Part shown: positions 1 through 11,500 of the stretch, in pieces
Numbering within the stretch: position 1 is the first letter of the stretch
Layout: each line of letters opens with the position of its first letter
Source: Ixodes scapularis
Taxonomy: Eukaryota; Arthropoda; Arachnida; Ixodida; Ixodidae
NCBI RefSeq assembly: GCF_016920785.2
Contig: NW_024609884.1
Location: 82,311,647 to 82,375,646 of the forward strand
Direction: 5' to 3'
DNA: 64,000 nucleotides
Notes under the pieces: model-generated
Database searches by the model: none
What the model saw: only the letters and a program-made list of their open reading frames with translations
What the model was told of the DNA's origin: nothing
Position numbers and translations under genes: made by a program

Positions 1-375
1 AACATATAAAAAGCAACTTTGATGCGCTGTTATTGATGAGAGAGATCCCTCACAAAAACGTCATACACTTTTTTTTTTTTATAAAATAAACTGTTTTTAG
101 TCGGCGTATAGATGCGAACTAACATATCGTGCTTTGACATAGCGCGTCGTCTGCTCGCATCCTACCAGCTCCGTCACAGGAGGGCGCCCGCGAGGTGGCG
201 TCACCAAAACATCGTGTCGCCAATAGCCACCATACCCGAGCCTGTGTCTTAATTTAGCGTTTCATTTGTACGCGCTCTTGTGCAACTGCTACGCGATGTA
301 ACCACGCGCTAGCTTTGACGGTTGTACACTCACTTCGAAAACAATGCACGGCGTCCGTGCCTTTGCCGCAGACAT
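1..375. other. intergenic or intronic sequence, no gene seen
   Basis: No ORF or splice-flanked exon with recognisable protein similarity was seen. If the O-methyltransferase gene continues to the left, this stretch is part of its intron 4. Confidence 0.4.
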
Positions 376-1790
376 GTACTATCGCGGACAATATGAGCTG
401 AAACAGCGCTCCGGCCTGTGCACGGTTCTACCTGCGCCGCCTGTCGCATCGCTCCCTAAACACGGCTCACCCTGAGGCCGAGATAAATTATCACTTGCGC
501 TCGCTGCGCCACTGCGCTTTTCCGGCCGTCTGCTAGCCCAATGTTCACGTTTCCATCTAACATGCATTTCATTGCGTTTCAAGAAAGCGCCGAAGTGGAA
601 AATGCGCTGTCACGCTCGTATCTCCTCGAGGAGCGCTGCCTGACGAAGCTGCCTTGGCCCCTAAAAGGAGCCGATCTGAATATCATCTAAAACATTTGGA
701 GGCGCATCAAGGCAGCCATGTCACGGCTTCCCCTCCACCGCGCCACTGCCTACAAATTGTGGAAAGCAGTGGGAGGTGAATGGGATTGGCTTCGGGGCTG
801 AGCCAGACTTCGTGGCCGCGCTCTGTGATTTCTTACCAGACAGGATGAGAGTCGTGGTCGCGGGTCAGGAGAAAATGACGCGGTATTAAATTATTTTGCA
901 ATATTTACTGCGCCTCAGGATTCCCTGAACTGGACTTCTGCCGATTGGAACAAAGCTTGATGCTAGGGTTGCGACACACTGTTTGACGCCGTTAACCACG
1001 CATATTTTTGAGAGGTGCCTCCTTCATCCCGATCTTCTTGTATAGTGCAGTTGGACTTCCACGCCGACTATTATCCTTTTGTGTCTGACAATGTCCTCTG
1101 CAAATATTATTTCGATTAAGTTTCAATCTCCTTCTCTTGACAAATATATGACTGTTTGTCCCACCTTATTAAGACTAGGAATTCGTAAACAAAAAACTGG
1201 TGTCTTGTCAGCAACTTGTTTTACTCAAACAAACACATGGGCCCAGTAATAAAGAAACAATATTTTTGAACCTTTTCATACTAATCAAGGTTACAAAACC
1301 TTCTCAATAACATATATGCTTACCGCTTTTTGAACAGCTGTGATCAGTGAAACAGAAAAAAAAACAAAAACACGATGTCCCACTTTGTGCATGCGCCTAT
1401 CATCAAACAAAAACAACCTGCAACGCATTTTGATATGACTTTCAAAAACGGTAATCACAGTTGAAATTTAAGACACTTCAATGCTTTTTCTTCAACCAGT
1501 CAGCGTTTTTTCTATGGGATTTTGCGCGATAGAGTAAAGTAAATCAATACCAAAAAAGAAACGACAAGTGTAATCTTTTCTTCCCCAGCCGCCCTACCAC
1601 ACATGCCGGTTGTCGCACCCACCGTCTCGCTTGCAGATGGCCGGAAGAGCGCAGTGGCGCAGCGAGCGCAAGTGAGAAAATATCTCGGACTCAGGGTGCG
1701 CCATGTGTGCGGAGCAAGGCGACAGGCGGCGCAGGTAGTACCGTGTGCCGGCCGGAGCGCTGTTTCAGCTCATATTGTCCGCGATAGTAC
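376..1790 (+). mobile_element. Tc1/mariner-like DNA transposon remnant with long inverted ends
   Basis: The two ends are inverted copies of each other for about 160 bp (376-540 and 1630-1790). The outermost 37 bp or so, starting GTACTATCGCGG and ending CCGCGATAGTAC, match exactly. Both ends carry a TA, which fits the TA target of the Tc1/mariner superfamily. Inside, at about 650-800 on the plus strand, is the tail of a transposase. It reads ADLNII, stop, NIWRRIK, which matches the conserved ADLN-x-IEN-x-W signature. The codon where the third catalytic acidic residue (E) belongs is TAA at 688-690. The element is therefore dead as a source of transposase but kept well-matched ends. Confidence 0.65.
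648..805 (+). pseudogene. Tc1/mariner transposase C-terminal fragment
   Basis: The plus-strand translation shows a W-P-L-x-G-A-D-L-N-I-I signature, an in-frame stop exactly where the catalytic glutamate is expected, then NIWRRIKAAMSRLPLHRATA and a W-rich tail. A second stop follows at about 808. The upstream DDE core (first and second catalytic aspartates) was not recognised, so this is a 3' remnant only. Confidence 0.6.
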
Positions 1791-2739
1791 GTAACGCGTT
1801 ACTAGTAACGAGTTACTTCTACCTAGTTACTTTCTTCAGTAACAAATAACGTGTTGAGTTACTTTTAAGGTCAAGTGACGAATAACGTTATTTCGTTACT
1901 TTTGAGGAGCAACGTGTACGACAGCGTTTATACAGCCTCGTTTTAATTCTAACCTGAGTATGTCTCTATTGCGACAAAGGCAGATGGCCAACCAGAAAAA
2001 CAACTCAACAGTAGGACACATAGCAACGTTTATCGCTGAAGACGTCAGTCGAACGGGCCTATGACTTTTCAGTGTAGGGCGTTTCGGTGTAGGGTGTTTC
2101 GGTGCGGACTTTCCGGTGCACGGACTTTTCGGTGCACAGATCGACATTTCGGTGCACGGACTTTTCGGTGCACGAACATTTCGGTGAATAGACAAACAAA
2201 ATACGATTTTTTCTTCTCCAGAGACTTGTGGACCACTAAAAAAAGTGACATCATAAAAGAGATAGAAAAAGTATCTTCAAGTAATAGATTAATTTCAATA
2301 TATGACTTTTAATTCAAACGTTGGGTGGCAGAAATACACATAAACAAATAAGAAGTTCACCGTTTATTGATTTTTTGTGGTAGTTGTCTGGTCATTTATA
2401 TTTTGGTGAGTTTCAATAGCAGATGTCTTTCGAAGCTCGCGACTTAGCAAAATACCGTTTTCTACTCGCTAATGGCGAATCTTTTAGCGAGTTGACCGGG
2501 TCCCCCACAAAGACATTCAAAATTAGTTTTATGTATGGTTTATATAGTGACAGGAGTTGGTGTAAGTTCGGCTGATGTTGCGTTTTAGAGAATTAACTCT
2601 AGGGAATCATATTTTCAATATGGATTAATCGAACTACCGGCAAAAAATGTTTGGCGAGTAACGCTGCTTTTTAATTGTAAAAGCTTGATCATTGCCTTGT
2701 CCTAAACTCAGCCATGGTTTCAGGTTCACACTTTTAATG

Positions 2740-2741
<2 letters not shown>

Positions 2742-2802
<61 letters not shown>
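2742..2802. repeat. (AT)n microsatellite, left of the hAT-like element
   Basis: An uninterrupted AT dinucleotide run. It matches the AT run at 3985-4024 on the other side of the hAT-like element. The two were probably one array that the element split. Confidence 0.9.
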
Positions 2803-2805
<3 letters not shown>

Positions 2806-3981
2806 TGTGTCGAACCGAAAAAAATACGGGTTCGGTTCCGGTTCAGGTTCAGGTAAATTTATTTTGTTCCGGTTCAGTTCCGGTTCGATTATTTCGATCC
2901 GCGAACCGGTTCGGGGCGCTGAACCGGTTCGCGAACCGGTTCGGAAATTATAAATGACAATTTGCAACATCAAAATAAATGACAAAATAAAACATCTGAA
3001 ATCAGCACATACAAAACGGGATACATCGTAGTGTAAGGCTCAGGGATTTCCACCAGGAATGGTTTCTTTATGTGCACTCAAAGGTTACCTCACCGACGTT
3101 TACGCATTCGGACTTCATCTAATTGGGTCCGACGCAGTAGCTGTAAAATCCGCGACCTCCTTACAAACCCACTTACAAGTAGAACTCGCAAACTATCCCG
3201 CCACCTCGGCGTGTAAGCAATTGAAGGAACAGTGGGGAGAAAATACAGCTTTCTTTATTTGAACTAGCCTTCGGTAACTCAAATTAGACCCTTAAAAAAG
3301 TTTTCATTAAACAAGATACGGAATATGAAAAACACTTCACCGAACGCAACGCCAGAAGGACGTAATAGGATAATTATTAAAATAGAAGAGTTCGCTGTCT
3401 CACAAATATGTTAGCTTCTAAGTGCCTATACGAAACCGGATGCATTATTATCAAACTCCACAGCCTTTTCTTTTCTCATTCCGATGGAAGCAAGCTTCAA
3501 GAACTCGCGCGTTCTAGAAACGTGTTATGAAATGAGCACGCAGCAGCATTTAGGATTTACGAGATTGTAGGAAAATAAAATCCCGTGACGGCGATTTTTT
3601 TTTTTTTTTTTTTTTTTTGCACAGCCTTCCAATTCTCTTTCTTCCGTGCAAGCCGCGACCAGCGCAATACTGGTTCCTATGTCAAGATTCATGGATGCAG
3701 CGTTTATATTCCTAAGACTGAGTGGAGAAGAAAAATATGTAAGCGAGGTGTGTGTCAGTTGACGGCACTTAAAAAACAAATGGCATTGATAGCACATTCA
3801 TTGTCAACAGCGCGTGGCCGAACCGTTTTGACATGAGCCGGTAACCGTTATTTTTTTTCCGGTTCAGTTCCGGTTCGGGTTCATCGCGATAACAATATAA
3901 CGGTTCGGGTTCGGGTTCAGTTCCGGAAAAAATACCGGTTCGGTTCCGGTTTTCGGTTCGGTTCGGTTCCGGTTCGACACC

Positions 3982-3984
<3 letters not shown>
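2803..3984. mobile_element. hAT-like element with GGTTC-rich ends, inserted in an (AT)n array
   Basis: It starts CAGTGTGTCGAACCG and ends CGGTTCGACACCCTG, a hAT-style terminal inverted repeat beginning CAG. Both ends continue in reiterated CGGTTC/CCGGTTC motifs (2815-2945 and 3838-3980). The 8 bp on each side are ATATATAT, consistent with an 8-bp target duplication in an AT array, although the array makes this uninformative. A plus-strand ORF at 3059-3262 ends in a segment resembling the hAT C-terminal dimerisation region. A third piece with the same end lies at 28950-29115. Confidence 0.65.
3059..3262 (+). pseudogene. possible hAT transposase C-terminal (dimerisation) remnant
   Basis: This 67-codon ORF ends with LQVELANYPAT, then a gap and LKEQWGEN. 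The spacing and character are like the hAT dimerisation domain (E-x-x-x-Y-x-x-P, then W-x-x-N). It lies inside the hAT-like element, which supports the reading. It is short, and the similarity is judged by eye. Confidence 0.3.
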
Positions 3985-4186
<202 letters not shown>

Positions 4187-5448
4187 TTTGGTGCTTCTGT
4201 GTACTTCAGTTCTCTAATCACACCAGAAAAAAAAAGAGAAGAAAAAAACAGTGAGCCGAGAACGTTGCTTTAAAATTAAGAGTTGCTCTGATCGGAGAGG
4301 TTGCAAGCTGTTAAAAAAAGAAAATACTAAAATGCAGTTACAGATATAAAAAAATTCAATTGTAATCCTAAAATTAATTCAAGGCACATATTTACACCAA
4401 AATGCCCTTGCACCGAAAAGTCCGTGCACCGGAAAGACCGCACCGAAACGCCCTGCACCGAAACGTCCTACGCCGAGAGGTCCGGATCCCCAGTTAAACT
4501 GTACAGCTGGGAATGTCCTTCACCCAGAGAACGCAATAAGGTTCGTTGGTTGACCCGCATAGAATCGTGCACAGACCGAATGTCAGCCCGTAGGTTGCCA
4601 ACACGGGGCGGCACAGAAACCATTGACAACTTCGAACTCTAAAAGCAGAGAGAACAAAAGAGAGAAGGGAAATAAGGTAGCAATGCAGGCGAATTGCTTC
4701 ATGACCCCATCTTCGAAGATACCTTAACCATTGGCAGGAATCGCGCAAAAGTTGATAGAGAGGTGCTGGCGGCACATACAATAGAAAAAGCAGGCGCGAG
4801 GCAGTGCGTAAGCAAGCCTTCAATTTACCAACATAAAAAAAAAAATATAGATTTTATCGATGCCTGGTGAGCGACACGTCATCGTTGTGCGATGTTGTTT
4901 GATTTTAGGGTGGTTTCTTGTTCGATCCATTTTTTTTTTTTTTTTCAATAAATGTTTAGTTGATAGTTCAGCGCTCGTCCTGCGCGCTTCTATGTCCCTG
5001 CCTTTTTGCGCGCTGCTTTTAATTTATTAAGATAGGGGAATCCCAGATTCACCAACTCTTCCTTAAGCACAACACTGCCGTTCCTTCGAGCGCGTCGGTA
5101 GAGTGACTCATCAGCTTCGCCGAAGATGTATTCTCAAGGAAGCGGGGAAACATAACTCATGAAGACTTCGAGAGGCAGCTACTGCGTAAGTGCAACGACT
5201 ACTGAAAAGAAAGCAATAAACCACGAAACAAAAGCAGTTGTGTATTTGGTCGTCAAAGTAACGAGAAAAGAAACTCGATACAGTTGAGGTGAACTGACGC
5301 GTTCCTTTTGAGAATCGGTAACGAGTAACGTATTTAGTTACTTTTTGAGTGAGTAATGAGTAACGGTATGTATGCGCACAATGGTGTGAGATGGAGTACA
5401 ACTGGCAGCCAGATACAGACGGTGCAATCAAAGACGATTTGAAGTCAC

Positions 5449-5567
5449 CTCCTTCCAGAAGGGCCTCCCGACGTCCACGTACTCCTTGCAGACATCGAGG
5501 CCCACCACTTTGCCATCCGGGGGAAGGGCTAGCGCAGCTGCCAGGGCGCTGCACCCTGTGAACACTC
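5449..5567 (-). CDS. O-methyltransferase coding exon 4
   Basis: 119 bp with a TTTCTTTAG acceptor and a GAG|GTGACT donor. It completes SAM motif I (GVFTGCSALA) and runs to FWKE. Intron 4 begins at 5448 and extends left. No further exon was recognised down to position 1. Confidence 0.88.
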
Positions 5568-8500
5568 CTAAAGAAAGTTCACGACACGTGTTAAGCCGCC
5601 TTCTTTTGGTGCGCATTTCTGCACCATCATGTATCGCAGTCAGCCTCCGGTAAATTATTAACGAAATGATCAGAACGGTGCAAGTTGGTAAAAGCGCAAA
5701 GAACTAGGAAAAAGAGTAGAAGTGCATGATACACGGAGCGCTACTGGCAACTAAATTTTATTTGGAAAAACTCGATCATGCATACAGACTTGATTAAACC
5801 TCACCCGAAATTAATCTAAATTCTTTATACGATTACAAACGTGACTACGCACTGATGCAGCCGCCGTCACTCCCCTTTACCCTGATTCTGGACGCCCCAA
5901 AAAATGTCCCTCTCTGTTTTGGTTTTGTACTTGCCCGGAATATGTGTTCCATCTATGGTCGGTGAGAGGTTAAGAGTTCGGGGGAAACTCCTCCCAGCTC
6001 TTTCTCTATAGTAGAGCGAACGCTAGACAGGAGGCGGCCTCCCCTCCAGCATCCGCTCTGCTAAAGGGTAGGAACTTCCCAATGAACTCTTAACCTGTCA
6101 CTGGCTATAGTACCGTATCGCACGGACACCTATCACAGTGTGTCCGTGTTCGGGGAACTTGGTCTTCCACTGTGAATTTCGCACATAAATTGAAATCTGA
6201 AGTGGTAAAAAAAAAGATTTGCACACTCATATTGTAGATAAACATTGCTAGTCTTTTTACGCTAATGACAAACCACCGCTTCCTAAAAGCAACGGCTTGA
6301 ACCACCGCTGCCTGTCATCTGTCGTTCACAACTTCGGGACAATGTTTTCTTATTTTTCAGTTAAAACCATTTCTTCTGGGACCATTGTTTTTCGGGGTCA
6401 TTTGTTCCGGGACCATTTCTTTCGTTTCCCCCGATATACGCCGAATTTTCAGCAAAAAAAAAAAAAAAAAAGGATTAACTCCGAAAAACACCCTCCGACT
6501 TTCACAAGAAATGAACTCCAAAAACACAGAATCGTACTTATAACTTTAAGGTTTTGTGCATTTCGCATTTAAGGCTTACGCGTGAATCATTCGAATACTT
6601 GCCTTCGGTATCTCCTTAGACAACACGAGCCAACAAAATGGTGGACGAAGTTGCGCAAGTGAATACCTCATATAGTGCCACGCGTATTATTACGAGTCTC
6701 TGCGTGTGCACTGTAGCTTTAACGATGGCTCAGTCATACTGTCAAAGCTCGGGCAAAGTCTGTGCAGGATCAACAAATAAGGCTGGCAGCAAGGCTGGGC
6801 AGAGATACTCCAAAAAGTATTCGGGAATACAGCTACTGAGATTCCTGTGTTTTAGTGCCCAAAATACAGATATTGAGATACATTCGACTTTTATGCAACG
6901 GGATATTCCTGAGATACTTCTGAAGAAACGTCAAAAAATTATTCCGGAATACAGAAACAGATACTTATAGAAATACATTTGTTCCCGAACGGTGCGACGT
7001 GGGGAGGGTGTAGTTCGTGGCAATGGCGATTGGTAATTTATGCTTTTTCTCTTTTTTTTTCCTGCCAATTTATGCACTACCCCTTGCCTCAAACTCTTTA
7101 TTATCATTAATGCCTCTAAAAAACGTTATCCCCGTTGAACCACATAGTTACAGAACGGTAAAGACTGTGTCATGCTTGACAAAAGGCGTCTGCCTAAAAT
7201 GAGCCCTGTTTTGCCGTGAGGGCGCATCTCAAATTGTCGTTTTATATTCTTCTGAGTAATCCATAGTGTGGGGAGATTGGACAACAGGGCCGTACTTTTT
7301 CTCCACTCGACTCCTCTACAGCGTTCGCTCTGCTAAATTGGAAAGAGGTGAAGGCTTTGCGAAAGGAGCTGATTTTGTTATTCTTGCAAGTAACCTTCTT
7401 TAAACCACAGTTTTTTTGTTTTGTTTTTTTTTGTTTTTGTTTTTTTTTATGTTGCTGAGTTGAGTTGGACTGAGTTGGATTATGTTATCGAGACGGTTCA
7501 TGCTATAAATTCCGAAGAAACTTGCACTACACAGGTGTTTTTATCCTTTAAATGTATCTTAAAAAGGGCAACAAATGTAACGAGATACCTAAGTGTGGCA
7601 AAGTATCGCGATACAAGCGATACATTGTAAATGTATTTCACTACTGAAATACAAACACATTTTTTAATGTATTTTGATACAGAGATACAGATCATCGAAA
7701 GTATCGTTAAGATATCGCGATACATTTGTATCGCGACACTGCCCAGCCCTGGCTGGCACTCTGCCCTTCTTCCCCGTTTAGCGTAACATAGTCATTGCAA
7801 CAGTGAATATAGTAACTGGATCACATAAAAGAAAAGCTTGCGCTAGCTAATACTAAAATTAATCAAGTTAAATTACAGCTATACTTGTTATAATAGGGAA
7901 TTGCAAATTAAGGGCGATCCAAACCAACTCGCAATCCATTCTTCGGGCGGCGGAAGACGGACATTTTTTTCAGTGGTGTGACACAGACATGTGCCTATCT
8001 CAAATACTCTACTCAAGGTAGTGTATTTAATATACTTTTTGAAGTATCTTGATATCTTGCAGATGCTTTTGATCGAGAGTATTTGATACTTGATTTTAAT
8101 TACACTTCTAAATATCTTGTACTCATTATCTCAAATACATGTTTAACATCTCGCCATTTTCCGAGTTTTTCGGTATGAAGTGGCGTGGGCGTGGCACGAG
8201 CAAACGTGAACATTCTTTCGAGCAAATCCTGTTGCTAACTATAGCTACGGTGAGTTTGATTGAGCTCGTGAAAACATCGCTTTTTTGCCGATTGCGACTC
8301 ATACTTTAGCCCAAAGCTCCTATAATGAAGGTTTTCCCCTCACCTTCCCAAAGGCGCCTTTTGTTTCCTAGAGTTTCCCCCAAGAACTCCCGAGACAAAA
8401 GGGGTGGTTTTACGGAAGTAAAGATTGCCACACTGAGCGCAACGCAGACCGGGAAACGATTTATGACAACAATGCAGACTTGAGTTTCAAGAAAATGACA

Positions 8501-11500
8501 CATATAAAAATGAAAAGTGGACAGACACGATAAAAAAAAGTTTGTTTTTCTTGTTTTATATTTGGAACCCGCTACGGCAAAACGTCAAGGTTTTCTTTTG
8601 GTTCTTTTCTTTTTGTCGTCAGGCCGTCACTTATTGCTCTGGCAAACACTGTCTGTAAAAGAACATTGATAAGCAGAGAACAGGACAGGAAATGAACTAA
8701 GAGCTGTATGACCTCTTAAAATGCCAACAAAGCGTCCCCCAACGTTGAGTGCCTTTCTGAACACAACCTACTTGAAGAAGGTATGTCCACTGCCCTGGCT
8801 ATTATGGGGTTCTCTTTGTTATCCGTCCACTCATATCTGTATCCCAAGTTCGTTTATAGTGAACTCCCCTAATAGGGAATATGGATTGTAGTTAAACGAT
8901 GCGTCTAAGGTGCGCCGCAGGACGTGATATTCACGCTCTGTCCCGTTTGTTGTCCCCACACCTCGGTGTTTACCCAGCACAAGGCCTGTGCACATGCCCA
9001 CAGGCCTTGTGGGAATGTCCACGTCATCTTCTTCAATAAAGCGCGGGGCACAGTGTAATGTAAAAAATACTAACAATAAACGAAGTAACGTTAAGTGCCG
9101 GATCTCACCCGAAAGCAGTCGTCTGGGAATGCGAGCTTGACCCACTTCAACTTTTGTGCTGAAGTGGGCACCCTGCATGGCTGCATTGTTCATGCAGGCC
9201 GAAATGGGAACAAAAGAGCCCCTCCTCGAACTCACCCGAGAACACGAACTCCAGCCGGACGCTGTCTCCGTATTCGGTCATGTCAGCCGAGCGCCGAGTC
9301 ATTGAAGTTGTTGTCCCCATTCGTGTAGTTCTAAAGTTAACCGCTTGGAGCCAGTGTTGCCATTTCAGCGATTTTGTCGCTAGATTTAGCGATTGTTTTA
9401 TACATTTAGCGACAGATTTTTTTTAATTTAGCGGCTAGCGACTTTTTTAGCGACTTTGGTGTTCAACCGTAATCTTCTTATTTTGAACAATTTTAGAGAT
9501 GCTCGCGGGCTAAACCTTTTTGCTTCTCTAGCCGAGTTTGCTTTGGGTATATGCTCAATTTAGTGGCGCACTTTAAAAACATGTCAACACTGTTAACACT
9601 GCAGACCATCTCTCCCGCGCCCACGTACCCACGTGCTCTCCGCCAAACGTCATCCTGACTGTAAGAGCTGGCCTCAAAAGGCACGCAAAGACGTGTTTCG
9701 ACTATGAACTTCCAGAAGAAGTTGTTCGGCGAAGTGGCACAGTTGAAGCCTACAAAGCTGGCAACGAACCGTCGACACCGGCAGATTTAGGTGACTTGAG
9801 TGCAGTCACCATCGAGGAAAAACTATTCTTCTTTGAAATGTTCCATTGAACTGTTCTTGAAGACAAAGCAATCATTATTTCCGTGTTAAAATTAACAAGT
9901 ACCCGTTTCTTATTCGTACTTTCGTACTTACCGCCTAGTAGTTTCCCCAAAAAACATTACAAATAAAAAAGTCCTAGTTGTTTTTCAGGGTAAATTTAAC
10001 CTCTCAAAATACCTGAGATATGATTATTTGAGGTTCACTTACTTTAAAAGGGTTTAATAAGCTTTTGGGATTCAGCGAATAGTTTAGCGACTTCCCGGCG
10101 AATCTAGCGACTGTTTAGTGACTTCCTAATCTCAATTTAGCGGGGCGCGCAAAAAAAAGATGGCAACACTGCTTGGAGCGCCACGGTCTGATCTCCTCCC
10201 CATATTGGTGTGTTGCCACGCGCGTTACCGAGCGAGCTCGTGGCCGAATGGTTGCCGCGCTTCGCTCTCGCGCGGATGCTCCGGGTTCGATTCCAGAAAG
10301 CGGACTCCTCTTGTATTTATTATTTTGACTTGTCATTCTCGTAAGTTCTAAAACCTTGTCGTCTGATCGAGTTACGAATGTTTTACGCGCCGAACGTTCT
10401 ATGCCGAATGTTCCAGAAACCTACGCGGGTACAAAAGGTGCTCCTCGTGGCGGTCTGGAATCAGTCTCGCACCAGCGCTCGATCCTGCTGTTTCGCCGAT
10501 ATCGACGCCTGCGACGCTAGCCTTTCTTATATATTTTGTTTTGGGCACAAGTTCGCCCCATTAAACGTCTAGTTTCTTCAGTTATTCGCCGCCGCATCAT
10601 TTGTCATTCCTGACAATATCCTGCTCCTTATATAGTTGAACTGCATAAAATAGCCCTACGATGATTTTTTTCTTTTTTTGCCGTTTTGTTTTGTTGCGCG
10701 CTAATAAACCATTCTGTGTACTTGTCGCGAACTCTCGCAGTCTTCTGCCTAAACAAGATATCTTTTTGTCAACTGTGCATGATTCAGGTGCTCAGATTGT
10801 GCTGGGAACTGAAACGTGGTTAAAGCCGGAGATTAGCGATGGCGAGGTTCTTCTTAGTCAATAATTTCATTTGTTTCGTAACGACCGCACACGTTCCCGC
10901 GGTGGCGGCGTACTTATTGCTATCAGTAAAGTCATGAATGCATCACTTATTTCTGTAGATTGTGACCTTGAAGTTTTGTGCGTACGCTTTAGATCATCCT
11001 TTTTTTTTTTTTTTCAGTTATCGTTGGCGCCTGTTATCGCCCTCCTGGTCGTGACAATGCTTTCGTTGATAAACTGTACGTTTGTATGGAGCACGTTTTT
11101 TCTTTATTTCCCGGTAGTACCATTATTTTTGGCGGGGATTTTAATTGCCCAGGTGTAAATTGGAAGGGGGGCATTTGTCTTTCCTCTTGTGCGGTTGGTG
11201 CAGAAGCTTTAAATTTTATTAACCTGATGCATAGCTATGGTCTCGCTCAAATTGTAAACGAACCCACACGGTTACATTCTGTTTTGGACCTTGTTTTCAC
11301 CTCGAGTGCGGATGATCTGCGGTCAGTTCGTATTCTTGACAGGATCAGCGATCATAACACTGTTTTAGTTGAAATGTCTCAGCCATTAGTAACTAGAAAG
11401 ATAAGTCCTAAATTCATCAATGCATACAGCAAGGTTAACGAATGTGCCCTAAACGAGGCTTTCAAGAAGTTTGCTTCAGAATACGAACACCATTTTTATG

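Noticed and set aside
2061..2200. CRISPR-like array (short regular repeats)
   Set aside because: The units are degenerate, have no spacers, and appear inverted at the other end of a transposon; the genome is eukaryotic.
10227..10300. Functional tRNA gene
   Set aside because: A- and B-box-like motifs are present but there is no paired acceptor stem, and the same head with the same body recurs at 22228, so it is a repeat.
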